The notes under the pieces: model-generated
The model's database searches: none
Seen by the model: only the letters and a program-made list of their open reading frames with translations
What the model was told of the DNA's origin: nothing
Made by a program: the position numbers and the translations under genes
Source of the DNA: CANHVK01 sp046304235
Lineage (GTDB): Bacteria; Bacteroidota; Bacteroidia; Flavobacteriales_D; Crocinitomicaceae
NCBI GenBank assembly: GCA_046304235.1
Contig: JBKCEW010000121.1
Location: 1-30,310 of the forward strand
Direction of reading: 5' to 3'
Length of the DNA stretch: 30,310 bases
Shown: positions 7,666 to 15,966 of the stretch, piece after piece
Layout: each line of letters begins with the position of its first letter
How positions within the stretch are numbered: position 1 is the stretch's first letter

Positions 7666-8318
7666 TAAGGATTTTTTCTAAACAATTTCCATGATGTTGA
7701 CCAAATAGATTCCCTTTCAAAAACCATTCTATCATGTAGCCTAGATGGTCTTCCTTGCCAAAACTCAATTTGAGTAGGTATTAATTTATAACCGCCCCAA
7801 TGAGGTGGTCTTGGTACTTCGTCAGGAAAAGTATCTGCTAATTTTTCTAAACGAGTCATTAATTCATCTCTATTTTCTAAAGATTGGCTTTGATGAGAGG
7901 CCCAAGCACCTAATTTACTCGATCGAGGTCTTGATTCAAAATAAGCATCACTGATTGATGAATCTATTTTTTCAACCAACCCCTCAATTCTCACCTGTCT
8001 TTCAAGTTGATGCCAAAAAAACAACATAGAAGCTTTCGGATGCATACTTAATTCTGATCCTTTTTGAGATGCATAGTTTGTGTAGAACACAAACCCTTTC
8101 TCATCCAATTCTTTTAAATATAAAATACGCGAACTTGGTTGAAAGTTTTCATTTACAGTGGATAAAACAAACGCGTTATCTTCCGGTTGCTTTGCTTCGT
8201 GCGCTTCCTTAAACCATTGGTGAAAAAAAGCATATGGATCATTTCCAATATGGTCATTCAATTGACCTTTATCAAAGTTGTGGTGATCGTCTCTGATTTG
8301 TTTCAAAAAATCATCCAT
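7665..8318 (-). CDS. pdxH: Pyridoxamine/pyridoxine 5'-phosphate oxidase
   Basis: FMN-dependent oxidase that converts pyridoxine or pyridoxamine 5'-phosphate to pyridoxal 5'-phosphate. The 217-residue length is typical. Family signatures are visible in order: FVLSTVNENFQPSSRILYLK (residues about 50-69), FVFYTNYASQKGSEL (76-90), the FMN/PLP segment FFWHQLERQVRIEG (100-113), SRPRSSKLGAWAS (129-141) and the C-terminal signature EFWQGRPSRLHDR (185-197) with the substrate-contacting RLHDR. It ends just after W-K-L-F-R, close to the usual C-terminus. It is the second gene of the DUF4494-led operon and overlaps the M16 gene by one base. The PLP it makes is the cofactor of BioA encoded elsewhere in the window. 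Confidence 0.96.
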   Translation of the reverse strand: MDDFLKQIRDDHHNFDKGQLNDHIGNDPYAFFHQWFKEAHEAKQPEDNAFVLSTVNENFQPSSRILYLKELDEKGFVFYTNYASQKGSELSMHPKASMLFFWHQLERQVRIEGLVEKIDSSISDAYFESRPRSSKLGAWASHQSQSLENRDELMTRLEKLADTFPDEVPRPPHWGGYKLIPTQIEFWQGRPSRLHDRMVFERESIWSTSWKLFRKNP

Positions 8319-8345
8319 ATAAAGTTCATTTTAAATAAAGTAAAT

Positions 8346-8939
8346 TTATTCCTCCTCTGAAGTATACTCATCTTCTACATCACTGAAAGACTCTTCATCA
8401 TCTATATCAGATCCACCAGCTGAAAAAACTACTCCTTTACCAGGTACAGTTTCTTCAACATCTTCATACACTTCAGCTATCGGTTTTCTTGAAATCTCTT
8501 TGTCAGCCTCGATATCATTAAAAGGAAAAATATCAACGATAGGAGACAAAGTGATTGAAGGAACTACGAAATCAACCAGCATAGTAGATAAACTATCATG
8601 AATACGTTCATAAGCCTCCTTTACTGATGAAGCAGAAACTAAGAAATTTTGAGATATTTTTTTCTTCTTTTCAGAATCTGCATCCATACTTTCATAGGCT
8701 ACTTTTACCTTGTACCAAGTAAAACTATCTTCGTAATGAAAAATATCATGAAAATCAGTTCTAGCGATGTTTGTTACACTAAATTCTCCTCTGATTAACG
8801 AACCTAATTCTTCATAAATTCTTGCTTCTGCATCTGTAAATGTCATTGCAGCAAGTAAATAAGGTTCCGAAACTTTTTTAAATTCTCCGTTTTCTAACTG
8901 CTTAGTATATTTAACTTTAACTGTAAACCAAGTATTCAT
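8346..8939 (-). CDS. DUF4494 domain-containing protein
   Basis: A 197-residue cytoplasmic protein typical of Bacteroidota. The N-terminus MNTWFTVKVKY and the repeated pattern WYKVKVAYESMDADSEKKKK match DUF4494, whose two halves share a W-(F/Y)-x-V-K-V-(K/A)-Y strand (residues 4-11 and 75-82). The last 60 residues are acidic and probably disordered (DDEESFSDVEDEYTSEEE). Function unknown. It is the first gene of a minus-strand run leading into pdxH 27 bases downstream. A TAnnTTTG box lies 26 bases before its ATG. Confidence 0.88.
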   Translation of the reverse strand: MNTWFTVKVKYTKQLENGEFKKVSEPYLLAAMTFTDAEARIYEELGSLIRGEFSVTNIARTDFHDIFHYEDSFTWYKVKVAYESMDADSEKKKKISQNFLVSASSVKEAYERIHDSLSTMLVDFVVPSITLSPIVDIFPFNDIEADKEISRKPIAEVYEDVEETVPGKGVVFSAGGSDIDDEESFSDVEDEYTSEEE

Positions 8940-8965
8940 AAATATTTTGTATTTTAAGAAGTCAA

Positions 8966-8973
8966 CAAAAATA
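8966..8973 (-). promoter_or_regulatory. Bacteroidota-type -7 box for the DUF4494-pdxH operon
   Basis: Minus-strand TATTTTTG matches TAnnTTTG, 26 bases upstream of the ATG at 8939. No TTG is found at the usual -33 spacing (one lies 13 bases upstream), so this is a half match. Confidence 0.45.
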
Positions 8974-9189
8974 CGAAATGATTTTTCAATAAGTATATTT
9001 TCATTTGAATTGATCCATTAAACCAACTATTAGTTACCAGTAAAAATGATAGATATACTTTAAACCTTATACAAAACAATCTAAATTACAAATTTGACTA
9101 AAACTTTTACTAAAGGAATTTTATGAAAATAATCCACATTCTATTAATTATCAACAAAACCTACCAAAATCCTAGAATAATCTCGATAT

Positions 9190-11409
9190 TTGAAATCAAA
9201 TTCTGAAGCATTGGAACAAAAAGTCTTATTAATAACACCGCCGTTTACGCAACTGAATACCCCCTATCCTGCAACTTCCTATCTCAAAGGATTTTTGAAC
9301 ACCATCAACATTCCATCTTTTCAAGCTGATTTAGGAATTGAGGTCATTCTTTCGCTTTTCTCTAAAAAAGGACTGATTGCTATTTTTCAAGATGCAGAAA
9401 AAAAAGGAGAAACGCTTTCAGAAAACAGCCAACGTATTCTTGACTTACAAGATGCCTATATTCAAACGATTGACACAGTCATTTCGTTCTTACACGATAA
9501 CAATCCTACCCTATCGCATCTGATTTGTGAACGAAATTATTTACCGGAGGCTTCGCGTTTTGAACAACTAGAAGATTTAGAATGGGCTTTCGGAACAATG
9601 GGAATTCGTGATAAAGCAAGACACTTTGCCACACTTTATTTGGAAGACATCTCTGATTTAATCATCGAAGCTATTGACCCGCATTTTGGGTTCAGTCGAT
9701 ATGCCGAACGTTTGGGAAGATCCGCTTCTACCTTTGATCAACTTCATCAAGTGTTACTCAATGAAAACACCTACATTGACCTGGTAACAATCGATTTACT
9801 TTCCAATTTAATTCACCGAGAAAAACCTACTTTAGTCGCACTATCTGCTCCTTTTCCGGGGAATTTATACAGTGCTTTTAAATGTGGACAATGGATCAAA
9901 AAACATTTCCCTGCAATCAAAATCGTGTTGGGTGGTGGTTATGCAAATACCGAATTACGTTCACTGAAAGACACCCGCGTGTTTGAATTCATTGATTTTA
10001 TTACCCTTGACGATGGCGAACGCCCCTTGCAAAACTTACTCGAACATTTAGCAGAAAAACGTCCGCTAGAAATGTTAAAACGTACTTTCTCGCTTCATAA
10101 CAATACCGTTCAATACCATAACGGAGCTACCGAGCCCGACTACAAACAAAAAGACCTCGGAACGCCTGACTACTCGGATTTACCGCTGAAACGTTATCTT
10201 TCCGTGATTGAATTAGCCAATCCGATGCACCGACTTTGGAACGATGGTCGTTGGAACAAATTAACCCTCGCACATGGCTGTTATTGGGGAAAATGCACCT
10301 TTTGCGACATTTCTCTCGATTACATCAAAACCTACGAAGCTGCTACCGCTAAATTGTTGGTAGACCGCATAGAACAATTAATTGAACAAACCGGAAACAA
10401 TGGTTTTCATTTCGTGGATGAAGCAGCCCCTCCTGCCCTTATGCGTGATGTAGCGCTTGAAATCTTACGACGTAAAATCACCGTGGTTTGGTGGACCAAC
10501 ATCCGTTTTGAAAAGAGTTTTTCTTTTGATTTGTGTCGTTTACTAGCTCGTTCTGGTTGCATCGCTGTATCGGGAGGATTAGAAGTCGCTTCGGATCGCT
10601 TATTGAAATTAATCGACAAGGGAGTAACCGTACAACAAGTGGCACAAGTAACGGATAATTTCACCCAAGCGGGAATTATGGTACACGCATATTTGATGTA
10701 TGGATTTCCAACACAAACAGCACAAGAAACGATTGATTCCTTGGAAATGGTGCGACAATTATTCGAACTTGGCATCGTACAATCAGGATTTTGGCATCAA
10801 TTTGCACTTACAGCTCACAGTCCGATTGGTCTCAATCCGAAAGACTTCAACATCAAAATCACCGGATTGGAAAACGGCACCTTTGCCAACAATGATTTGG
10901 AACACGCCGACCCAACAGGTGCGGACCATTCCTTATTCAGCGATGGATTGAAAAAATCCTTGTTCAACTATATGCACGGCATTGGTTTTGACATGCCTTT
11001 GCATTCTTGGTTTGATTTCAAAACACCTCGTACCCTCATCCCACGCAACTACATCGAGCGTTGTTTAGACACCCCTGATTTTTCTGATGACCTTTCTCAA
11101 AAACGCTACGTTTGGATCGGACCAACCCCACGCTTGAAAAGTTTCGAAAGTAAAAAGAAAGGTAAAACAATTCAAAATACTGTATTACAATTTAATACAC
11201 TTTCAGAGCATATCGAGATTCAATGCAATTCAAAACTTGGAAATTGGATTTATTTATTTTTGCGAAATAAAGAGGTTAATAATATTAAAATTAATAAATT
11301 AGAGCAAATGAAACTAAGTTTCGAATCAAATCAATTAGTTGATTTTGAACGTTTTTTTCAAAGTTCAACATTTGCTCAATTGAGGGATTTAGGGATGTTA
11401 GTTTTGTAG
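9190..11409 (+). CDS. Radical SAM protein with B12-binding-like N-terminal domain
   Basis: A 739-residue protein starting at a TTG; the in-frame stop at 9178 leaves no ATG upstream, and the next in-frame ATG is too far into the domain. It opens with KVLLITPPFTQLNTPYPATS, the usual entry of B12-binding radical SAM proteins. A Rossmann-like region follows (about 215-290; IKIVLGGGYANTELRS, ITLDDGERPLQNLLEHL), but no DxHxxG cobalamin motif is visible. The cluster motif is GCYWGKCTFCD: C364, C369, C372, spacing CX4CX2C rather than CX3CX2C. A TIM-barrel follows, with VVWWTNIRFEKSF and GCIAVSGGLEVASDRLLKLI (SAM-binding region). The last ~85 residues are coded by much more AT-rich DNA. Substrate unknown. 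rlhA follows after 338 bases on the same strand. Confidence 0.85.
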   Translation: MKSNSEALEQKVLLITPPFTQLNTPYPATSYLKGFLNTINIPSFQADLGIEVILSLFSKKGLIAIFQDAEKKGETLSENSQRILDLQDAYIQTIDTVISFLHDNNPTLSHLICERNYLPEASRFEQLEDLEWAFGTMGIRDKARHFATLYLEDISDLIIEAIDPHFGFSRYAERLGRSASTFDQLHQVLLNENTYIDLVTIDLLSNLIHREKPTLVALSAPFPGNLYSAFKCGQWIKKHFPAIKIVLGGGYANTELRSLKDTRVFEFIDFITLDDGERPLQNLLEHLAEKRPLEMLKRTFSLHNNTVQYHNGATEPDYKQKDLGTPDYSDLPLKRYLSVIELANPMHRLWNDGRWNKLTLAHGCYWGKCTFCDISLDYIKTYEAATAKLLVDRIEQLIEQTGNNGFHFVDEAAPPALMRDVALEILRRKITVVWWTNIRFEKSFSFDLCRLLARSGCIAVSGGLEVASDRLLKLIDKGVTVQQVAQVTDNFTQAGIMVHAYLMYGFPTQTAQETIDSLEMVRQLFELGIVQSGFWHQFALTAHSPIGLNPKDFNIKITGLENGTFANNDLEHADPTGADHSLFSDGLKKSLFNYMHGIGFDMPLHSWFDFKTPRTLIPRNYIERCLDTPDFSDDLSQKRYVWIGPTPRLKSFESKKKGKTIQNTVLQFNTLSEHIEIQCNSKLGNWIYLFLRNKEVNNIKINKLEQMKLSFESNQLVDFERFFQSSTFAQLRDLGMLVL

Positions 11410-11747
11410 AAATTAATTGTATGTTACGGAGTACTTTTTCAAACTTTCAACTCAGCACCAATCGTGTTTGAAAAAATTGCTTTGGGCCTCCCTTCTTTCA
11501 ACTCTTCCAAAGAAGTCAAAACTCAAGAGAAACTTTGAAATAGGGTTTTTGGGTTATCATAAATCAAAATAACAGTTATCAATTTATAAAAACATACAAT
11601 TTTAATAGTTATTTTTTTTGCAAATAATTAAAATACAAATAACTAAAGAATGAGCTATCGAAACAATTAACTATAAAATATAAATCTCCTTTTTCACCTA
11701 AAAAGCTCCATCTCTTGCATTCATTCAAATAATTGTAGATTTTTGTA
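11410..11747. other. Intergenic region between the radical SAM gene and rlhA
   Basis: No ORF of note. A ten-base direct repeat CTTTCAACTC occurs at 11444-11453 and 11495-11504. A perfect 7-bp inverted repeat (CTTCTTT / AAAGAAG, 11492-11498 and 11509-11515, 10-base loop) overlaps the second copy but is not followed by a T run, so it is not a clear terminator. The distal 200 bases are very AT-rich. A near -7 box (TAGATTTTTG, one base too long) lies just before the ATG at 11748. Confidence 0.5.
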
Positions 11748-13619
11748 ATGTCTATGAAAAAGAAAGTTGAAATTCTAGCTCCCGCTAAAAATCTATGGCA
11801 AGGTCAAATGGCTATCAATGCCGGTGCTGATGCTGTGTATATTGGTGCTCCACAATATGGTGCCCGTTCGAATGCCACAAATTCGGTTGAAGATATCGCT
11901 GAATTGGTACGTTATGCGCATTTATTTAAAGCACAGGTATTTGTAGTAATCAATACAATCTTATACGATAACGAATTGGAAGATTGTAAAAAATTGATTT
12001 ATGAATTATACGAAATCGGTGTAGATGCATTGATCGTACAAGATATGGCGATTTTGGAAATGGACTTACCCCCTATTGTCATTCACGCTAGTACACAAGC
12101 GAATAACCGTGATCCAAAACACGTAAAATTCTTGAAAGATGCTGGAATTCAACGTGTGGTGTTAGCGAGGGAATTAAATTTAGACCAAATCAAAGAAATC
12201 CACGAAGCAACCGATGTAGAACTTGAATTTTTCGTTTCAGGGGCACTATGTGTTTCGTTTAGTGGAAATTGTTATATGAGTATAGCCGGTGGTGAGCGTA
12301 GTGCAAACCGAGGTTCATGTGCTCAAAATTGCCGTTTGCCTTATCAATTGGTAGATGGAACTGGAACAACGCTTATTGAAAGCAGTCACTTATTATCTAT
12401 CAAAGATTTAGACTTAAGCGATCAACTTCCCAATTTAATAGACGCCGGAATTACTTCGTTTAAAATTGAAGGGCGTTTGAAAGATGTGGTGTATGTGAAA
12501 AATAACGTTTCGTATTTGCGTAAAAAATTAGATGCGTTTTTAGAAAATAACGACACTTACGTTAAATCTTCTTCGGGTAGAACTTTCTACACCTTTGATG
12601 CTGAAATGTCTCGCAGTTTCAACCGTGGCTATACTGATTATTTTGTGAACCACAGAACGAAAAAAATTGGCTCGTGGGAAAGTCCGAAATCTCAAGGACA
12701 ATACATTGGAAAAATTACTGAAATCGTTGGAAAAGGATTCAAAATCGAAAACGGAGATATATTGAACAATGGTGATGGATTGTATTTCATCAACGAGAAA
12801 AAAGAAGCGGATGGAATGCAAGTGAATGTGGTGTTAAACAACGTGGTAATTCCAAATAATTTCAGAGAAATTGCTATCGGAACAGAGATTTACCGAAATT
12901 CAGATGCCGAATTTAACCGTATGGTAGAACGTGAAGACAGTGCTATTCGTAAAATTGGTGTGTATTTACACTTTACGGAAACAGAAACTGGTTTTCAATT
13001 GACTGTAACGGATGAAGATGGTCACACAACAAGTATTCAAACAGAAGCTACAAAAGAATTAGCAAAAACGGAAAATGCAGGTTATCAGAATTTAGAGAAA
13101 AATTTAGCTAAAACTGGTAATACTCCATTCATCGTTAATCATTTAGAAATCAAGATTTCAGACAATTGGTTTTTACCGATTTCAAAAATCAATGAAATGC
13201 GTCGTGAGGTATTGGATTTATTGATTGAAAAACGCATCGAAGAATACCACCGAGAGGAATTTCAAATTACCAAAACGGATCATCCTTACCCAGTACAAGT
13301 ATTAGATTTTACCTATAACGTTTCGAATAAGTTAGCACGTAAATTCTACGAACGTCATGGAGTAACCGAAATCGAAAAGGCTTTCGAATTACAATGGGAT
13401 CCAGGGAAAGCGCGTGTGATGACTACCAAATACTGTGTAAAATACGAATTAGGCAAATGTGCTCGTTTCCAACGTGACACGATGGGTACTAAAGTCGTTG
13501 AACCTCTTACTCTTAAACACGGTGAAATTGAATACAAACTCAAATTCAATTGTAAACCGTGTGAGATGGAAATTTGGGAAAAAGAAGCGGATTTGACGTT
13601 TGAGGATGAGGAAGCCTAG
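11748..13619 (+). CDS. rlhA: U32 family protein, RlhA-type 23S rRNA C2501 hydroxylase
   Basis: A 623-residue U32 protein with the full-length architecture of E. coli RlhA (YdcP), which hydroxylates C2501 of 23S rRNA using prephenate-derived hydroxyl donors. Visible signatures in order: ILAPAKNLWQGQMAINAGAD and AVYIGAPQYGARSNATNS (residues 10-45), HASTQANNRD (113-122), VVLARELNLDQI (137-148), FFVSGALCVSFSGNCYMS (161-178) and SANRGSCAQNCRLPYQL. C168, C175, C191 and C195 are the four expected iron-sulphur ligands. A second cysteine set closes the protein: C563, C571, C602, C605 (YCVKYELGKC, FNCKPCEM), as in RlhA. The length and C-terminal domain separate it from TrhP/YegQ. It converges on alkC, the two genes overlapping by four bases. 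The older label protease/collagenase is misleading for this subgroup. Confidence 0.88.
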   Translation: MSMKKKVEILAPAKNLWQGQMAINAGADAVYIGAPQYGARSNATNSVEDIAELVRYAHLFKAQVFVVINTILYDNELEDCKKLIYELYEIGVDALIVQDMAILEMDLPPIVIHASTQANNRDPKHVKFLKDAGIQRVVLARELNLDQIKEIHEATDVELEFFVSGALCVSFSGNCYMSIAGGERSANRGSCAQNCRLPYQLVDGTGTTLIESSHLLSIKDLDLSDQLPNLIDAGITSFKIEGRLKDVVYVKNNVSYLRKKLDAFLENNDTYVKSSSGRTFYTFDAEMSRSFNRGYTDYFVNHRTKKIGSWESPKSQGQYIGKITEIVGKGFKIENGDILNNGDGLYFINEKKEADGMQVNVVLNNVVIPNNFREIAIGTEIYRNSDAEFNRMVEREDSAIRKIGVYLHFTETETGFQLTVTDEDGHTTSIQTEATKELAKTENAGYQNLEKNLAKTGNTPFIVNHLEIKISDNWFLPISKINEMRREVLDLLIEKRIEEYHREEFQITKTDHPYPVQVLDFTYNVSNKLARKFYERHGVTEIEKAFELQWDPGKARVMTTKYCVKYELGKCARFQRDTMGTKVVEPLTLKHGEIEYKLKFNCKPCEMEIWEKEADLTFEDEEA

Positions 13620-14719
13620 ACTACCTCAAACTTCACCTTTTCACCTTCTTCTCCATTCACAATCAAGGAAATAAAATGCTCTCCTAGATAGTAATTACGA
13701 GTAGTTATAGGTTTGAAGGAATGTTTTCGTTCTAATATAAGCGATGTATTACCTACTATATTGGTCGATGTGATTTGAAAAACTTTTTCTCCGAAAGGTT
13801 TATTCAATCGTTTAAAATAGACTTTGTATTCAATACGTATCGAGGAAGATTTTGACCCTGTGTTTTCAATTTTGAGAGAAAAAGGAAGCTCACCTCCTAT
13901 TTTAACTTCTGATTTAGAGAGTTCAAATGAAATGACAGAAATTGAAGTGTCTGGTTTTATTCCAATAATAAACAACGCTTTGGAATTACCTTGCTTTAAC
14001 AATGTTCTAATTCCATGTTTGATAGCTTGGTTCACTTCTTTAGATACACCATGTTTTTTTGTGCACCAATCTAACACCAAATCAGGATGCGTTTTGGAAA
14101 TGTCATTCAAATTATTAGCTACGCTGCGACGCACATATTCTGATGGATCTGTAATTAAATTATCGAGTATCGGAAATATAGGTGCTGGTTCTTTTGTATA
14201 AGTTCGCAACACTTCTCCCCATGGTAATTTAGGTCGAATGCCCTCACTTGCCAATCTTCGAACGTGGTGATTTGAATGTTTAGACCAAGCAAACATCTGT
14301 TTTTCAAATTGATCAGGATAACGAATGATAAAAGGACGAATGGCAAATTCACAACTTGTAAACGTCGTTACTTCTTCCATGGTTTTGATTGCCAATTCAG
14401 GATAATCAATAAAGTACAAAACAATGAAATCTGCTAAAAATAAGTATTCTAGACTGTATTCCGTACTGTGAATTGACTTTAAGTAATTTGTTATATCAAC
14501 TAAAACTTTTGCTTGATTTTCAACTCCATCCAATTGAAAAGTTCTCCAAACAAGCGTCGTATGCCGCATACGTTCTTTCAAGGTTTTCACTCCCCAAGAA
14601 GAATCCATCAACTTTTCGAAAAATTCATCTTTTGGAATTGAATTTCCTGTTTTTGCTAATGCATCTAAAAATCCCTCGTAAAAAGATACAGAATACTTAT
14701 CTTTAAGTAATGTAGACAT
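13616..14719 (-). CDS. alkC: AlkC-type DNA alkylation-repair glycosylase with Ig-like tail
   Basis: HEAT-like-repeat DNA glycosylase removing alkylated bases (3-methyladenine/3-methylcytosine class) without base flipping. Residues about 40-245 are helical repeats. The segment SNHHVRRLASEGIRPKLPW (149-167) is the AlkC signature, and DPSEYVRRSVANNLNDISK (191-209) the following repeat. Residues about 257-367 form a strand-rich domain (LPFSLKIENTGSKSSSIRIE, ending LIVNGEEGEKVKFEV) that fits the C-terminal Ig-like domain known in one branch of AlkC. There is no signal peptide, so it is cytoplasmic. It faces rlhA tail to tail (4-base overlap) and follows the porin gene by one base on the same strand. 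Distinction from AlkD rests on the signature and the extra domain. Confidence 0.85.
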   Translation of the reverse strand: MSTLLKDKYSVSFYEGFLDALAKTGNSIPKDEFFEKLMDSSWGVKTLKERMRHTTLVWRTFQLDGVENQAKVLVDITNYLKSIHSTEYSLEYLFLADFIVLYFIDYPELAIKTMEEVTTFTSCEFAIRPFIIRYPDQFEKQMFAWSKHSNHHVRRLASEGIRPKLPWGEVLRTYTKEPAPIFPILDNLITDPSEYVRRSVANNLNDISKTHPDLVLDWCTKKHGVSKEVNQAIKHGIRTLLKQGNSKALFIIGIKPDTSISVISFELSKSEVKIGGELPFSLKIENTGSKSSSIRIEYKVYFKRLNKPFGEKVFQITSTNIVGNTSLILERKHSFKPITTRNYYLGEHFISLIVNGEEGEKVKFEVV

Positions 14720-14720
14720 A

Positions 14721-15872
14721 TTAAAACCAAACTGTTAAACCACCTACCAACCATGTTAAACGATTCGTAGGATTACCACTCATAGTAAAAAAAGCATCTT
14801 TATCACTCGAAAATTGTCTCGCTTCAAAACGAACTAATGCATGATCATTCGCTTTGTAATTATAACATAAACTAGCACTTCCTATGGTAAAACCACTAGA
14901 TATATTCGGATTTAAAATCATAGTTTGAGACGGATCATTCCAATATTCTACCCTTCCTGATAACGAATGTTTAGAATTAAAATTATATTTACCTATCAAA
15001 TTTGCCTGCCACCACTGTTGATTGATTGATTTAGTTGTTGTTTTTACTTCTTGATTACCAATATAAAAACAACTTGTAAAAGACCATTTTTCAGTTGGAT
15101 TGTATATCGCATACAAATCGGTAAATAACCTCATTCTGAAATTTGGGTTTAATAAAGATCTTTCATCTCCAATAAATGTATTCCAATTTATTAAAAGTTT
15201 ATCAGTAGGTCTAAACTCTACCTGTGTACCTATTGATTTTGAATTGTTTAAATCTAGAATTTGTTGCCATCCATTCAAAACATATAGATAACCAGTGATT
15301 TTTTTAGAAATCGGCAGGGATATTTTCACTCCTGACAAATAATACGGAACATATTCAGGTGCGATACTTCTAGTATACATTAAATGGTCTTTACTTACAG
15401 CACTTTCATTTGTATAAGGAGAACCTAATACCCCTGCGTCTAACAAAATATTATGTTTTTTATTCAATCGAAAACCAACTGATCCTTCGACAATATTTTT
15501 CAATGTACCAGGTTCTGTAGCGTAATTGGAATTCATGTAGGTACCAAAACCTGGAACAAAACGTACTCTAAAATTACTGTCTGTATATCGGATGTCTAAA
15601 TAAGCTAAATTGATATTCAATTCGTTATTTCGATTCATATTAACAAAATATGGAACGGTATTAGAACTATTTTTTTCCGACGAAATACCATAATATGCAT
15701 CCAAATATCCACCAATTGCTAATTTATTGATTTTTACTCCCCCACTAGTATCAACCAGACCTGTATTTGTTACTTGTGCTTTTATATCAGTTATTAAAAA
15801 GATAAAAAATAACAAAAACAAACCCAATCGAATAAAATGATTTTGTCTTAAAAAATGAATGTAAGATCTCAT
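14721..15872 (-). CDS. BBP2-type outer-membrane porin
   Basis: A 383-residue exported barrel. I chose the ATG at 15872 rather than 15944 because it starts a clear leader (MRSYIHFLRQNHFIRLGLFLLFFIFLITDIKAQ) and a -7 box sits just upstream of it. The mature part shows INKLAIGGYLDAYYGIS, a strand pattern of the putative beta-barrel porin-2 (OmpL-like, BBP2) family. Strands such as LNINLAYLDIRYTDSNFRVRF follow, and the protein ends in an aromatic strand (LTWLVGGLTVWF) with the terminal Phe expected of BAM substrates. The solute is unknown. It stops one base before alkC begins, so both may share the promoter, though their functions have no obvious link. Confidence 0.75.
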   Translation of the reverse strand: MRSYIHFLRQNHFIRLGLFLLFFIFLITDIKAQVTNTGLVDTSGGVKINKLAIGGYLDAYYGISSEKNSSNTVPYFVNMNRNNELNINLAYLDIRYTDSNFRVRFVPGFGTYMNSNYATEPGTLKNIVEGSVGFRLNKKHNILLDAGVLGSPYTNESAVSKDHLMYTRSIAPEYVPYYLSGVKISLPISKKITGYLYVLNGWQQILDLNNSKSIGTQVEFRPTDKLLINWNTFIGDERSLLNPNFRMRLFTDLYAIYNPTEKWSFTSCFYIGNQEVKTTTKSINQQWWQANLIGKYNFNSKHSLSGRVEYWNDPSQTMILNPNISSGFTIGSASLCYNYKANDHALVRFEARQFSSDKDAFFTMSGNPTNRLTWLVGGLTVWF

Positions 15873-15877
15873 AGATA

Positions 15878-15885
15878 CAAAAATA
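15878..15885 (-). promoter_or_regulatory. Bacteroidota-type -7 box for the porin gene
   Basis: Minus-strand TATTTTTG matches TAnnTTTG and ends only five bases before the ATG at 15872, implying a leaderless or nearly leaderless mRNA. No matching -33 TTG is seen. Confidence 0.42.
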
Positions 15886-15951
15886 GAAGAAAATCTTGCT
15901 TTTAGAATTATGTGTTGAAGTAATATTACCTCCATTTCCCACAATAATCCT

Positions 15952-15959
15952 TATTTTTG
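15952..15959 (+). promoter_or_regulatory. Bacteroidota-type -7 box for mtaB
   Basis: TATTTTTG matches TAnnTTTG and ends seven bases before the ATG at 15967. With the opposite-strand box at 15878-15885 it makes a compact divergent promoter region. No -33 TTG is seen at 17-23 bases. Confidence 0.45.
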
Positions 15960-15966
15960 CGATACT

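Noticed and set aside
10407..10775. 122-codon minus-strand ORF over the radical SAM gene
   Set aside because: Antisense shadow; composition follows the sense codons.
11492..11515. Terminator hairpin after the radical SAM gene
   Set aside because: The stem has only seven pairs, mostly A-T, and no T run follows; it lies 80 bases after the stop.
13824..14201. 125-codon plus-strand ORF over alkC
   Set aside because: Antisense to recognisable HEAT and Ig-like coding sequence; no independent support.
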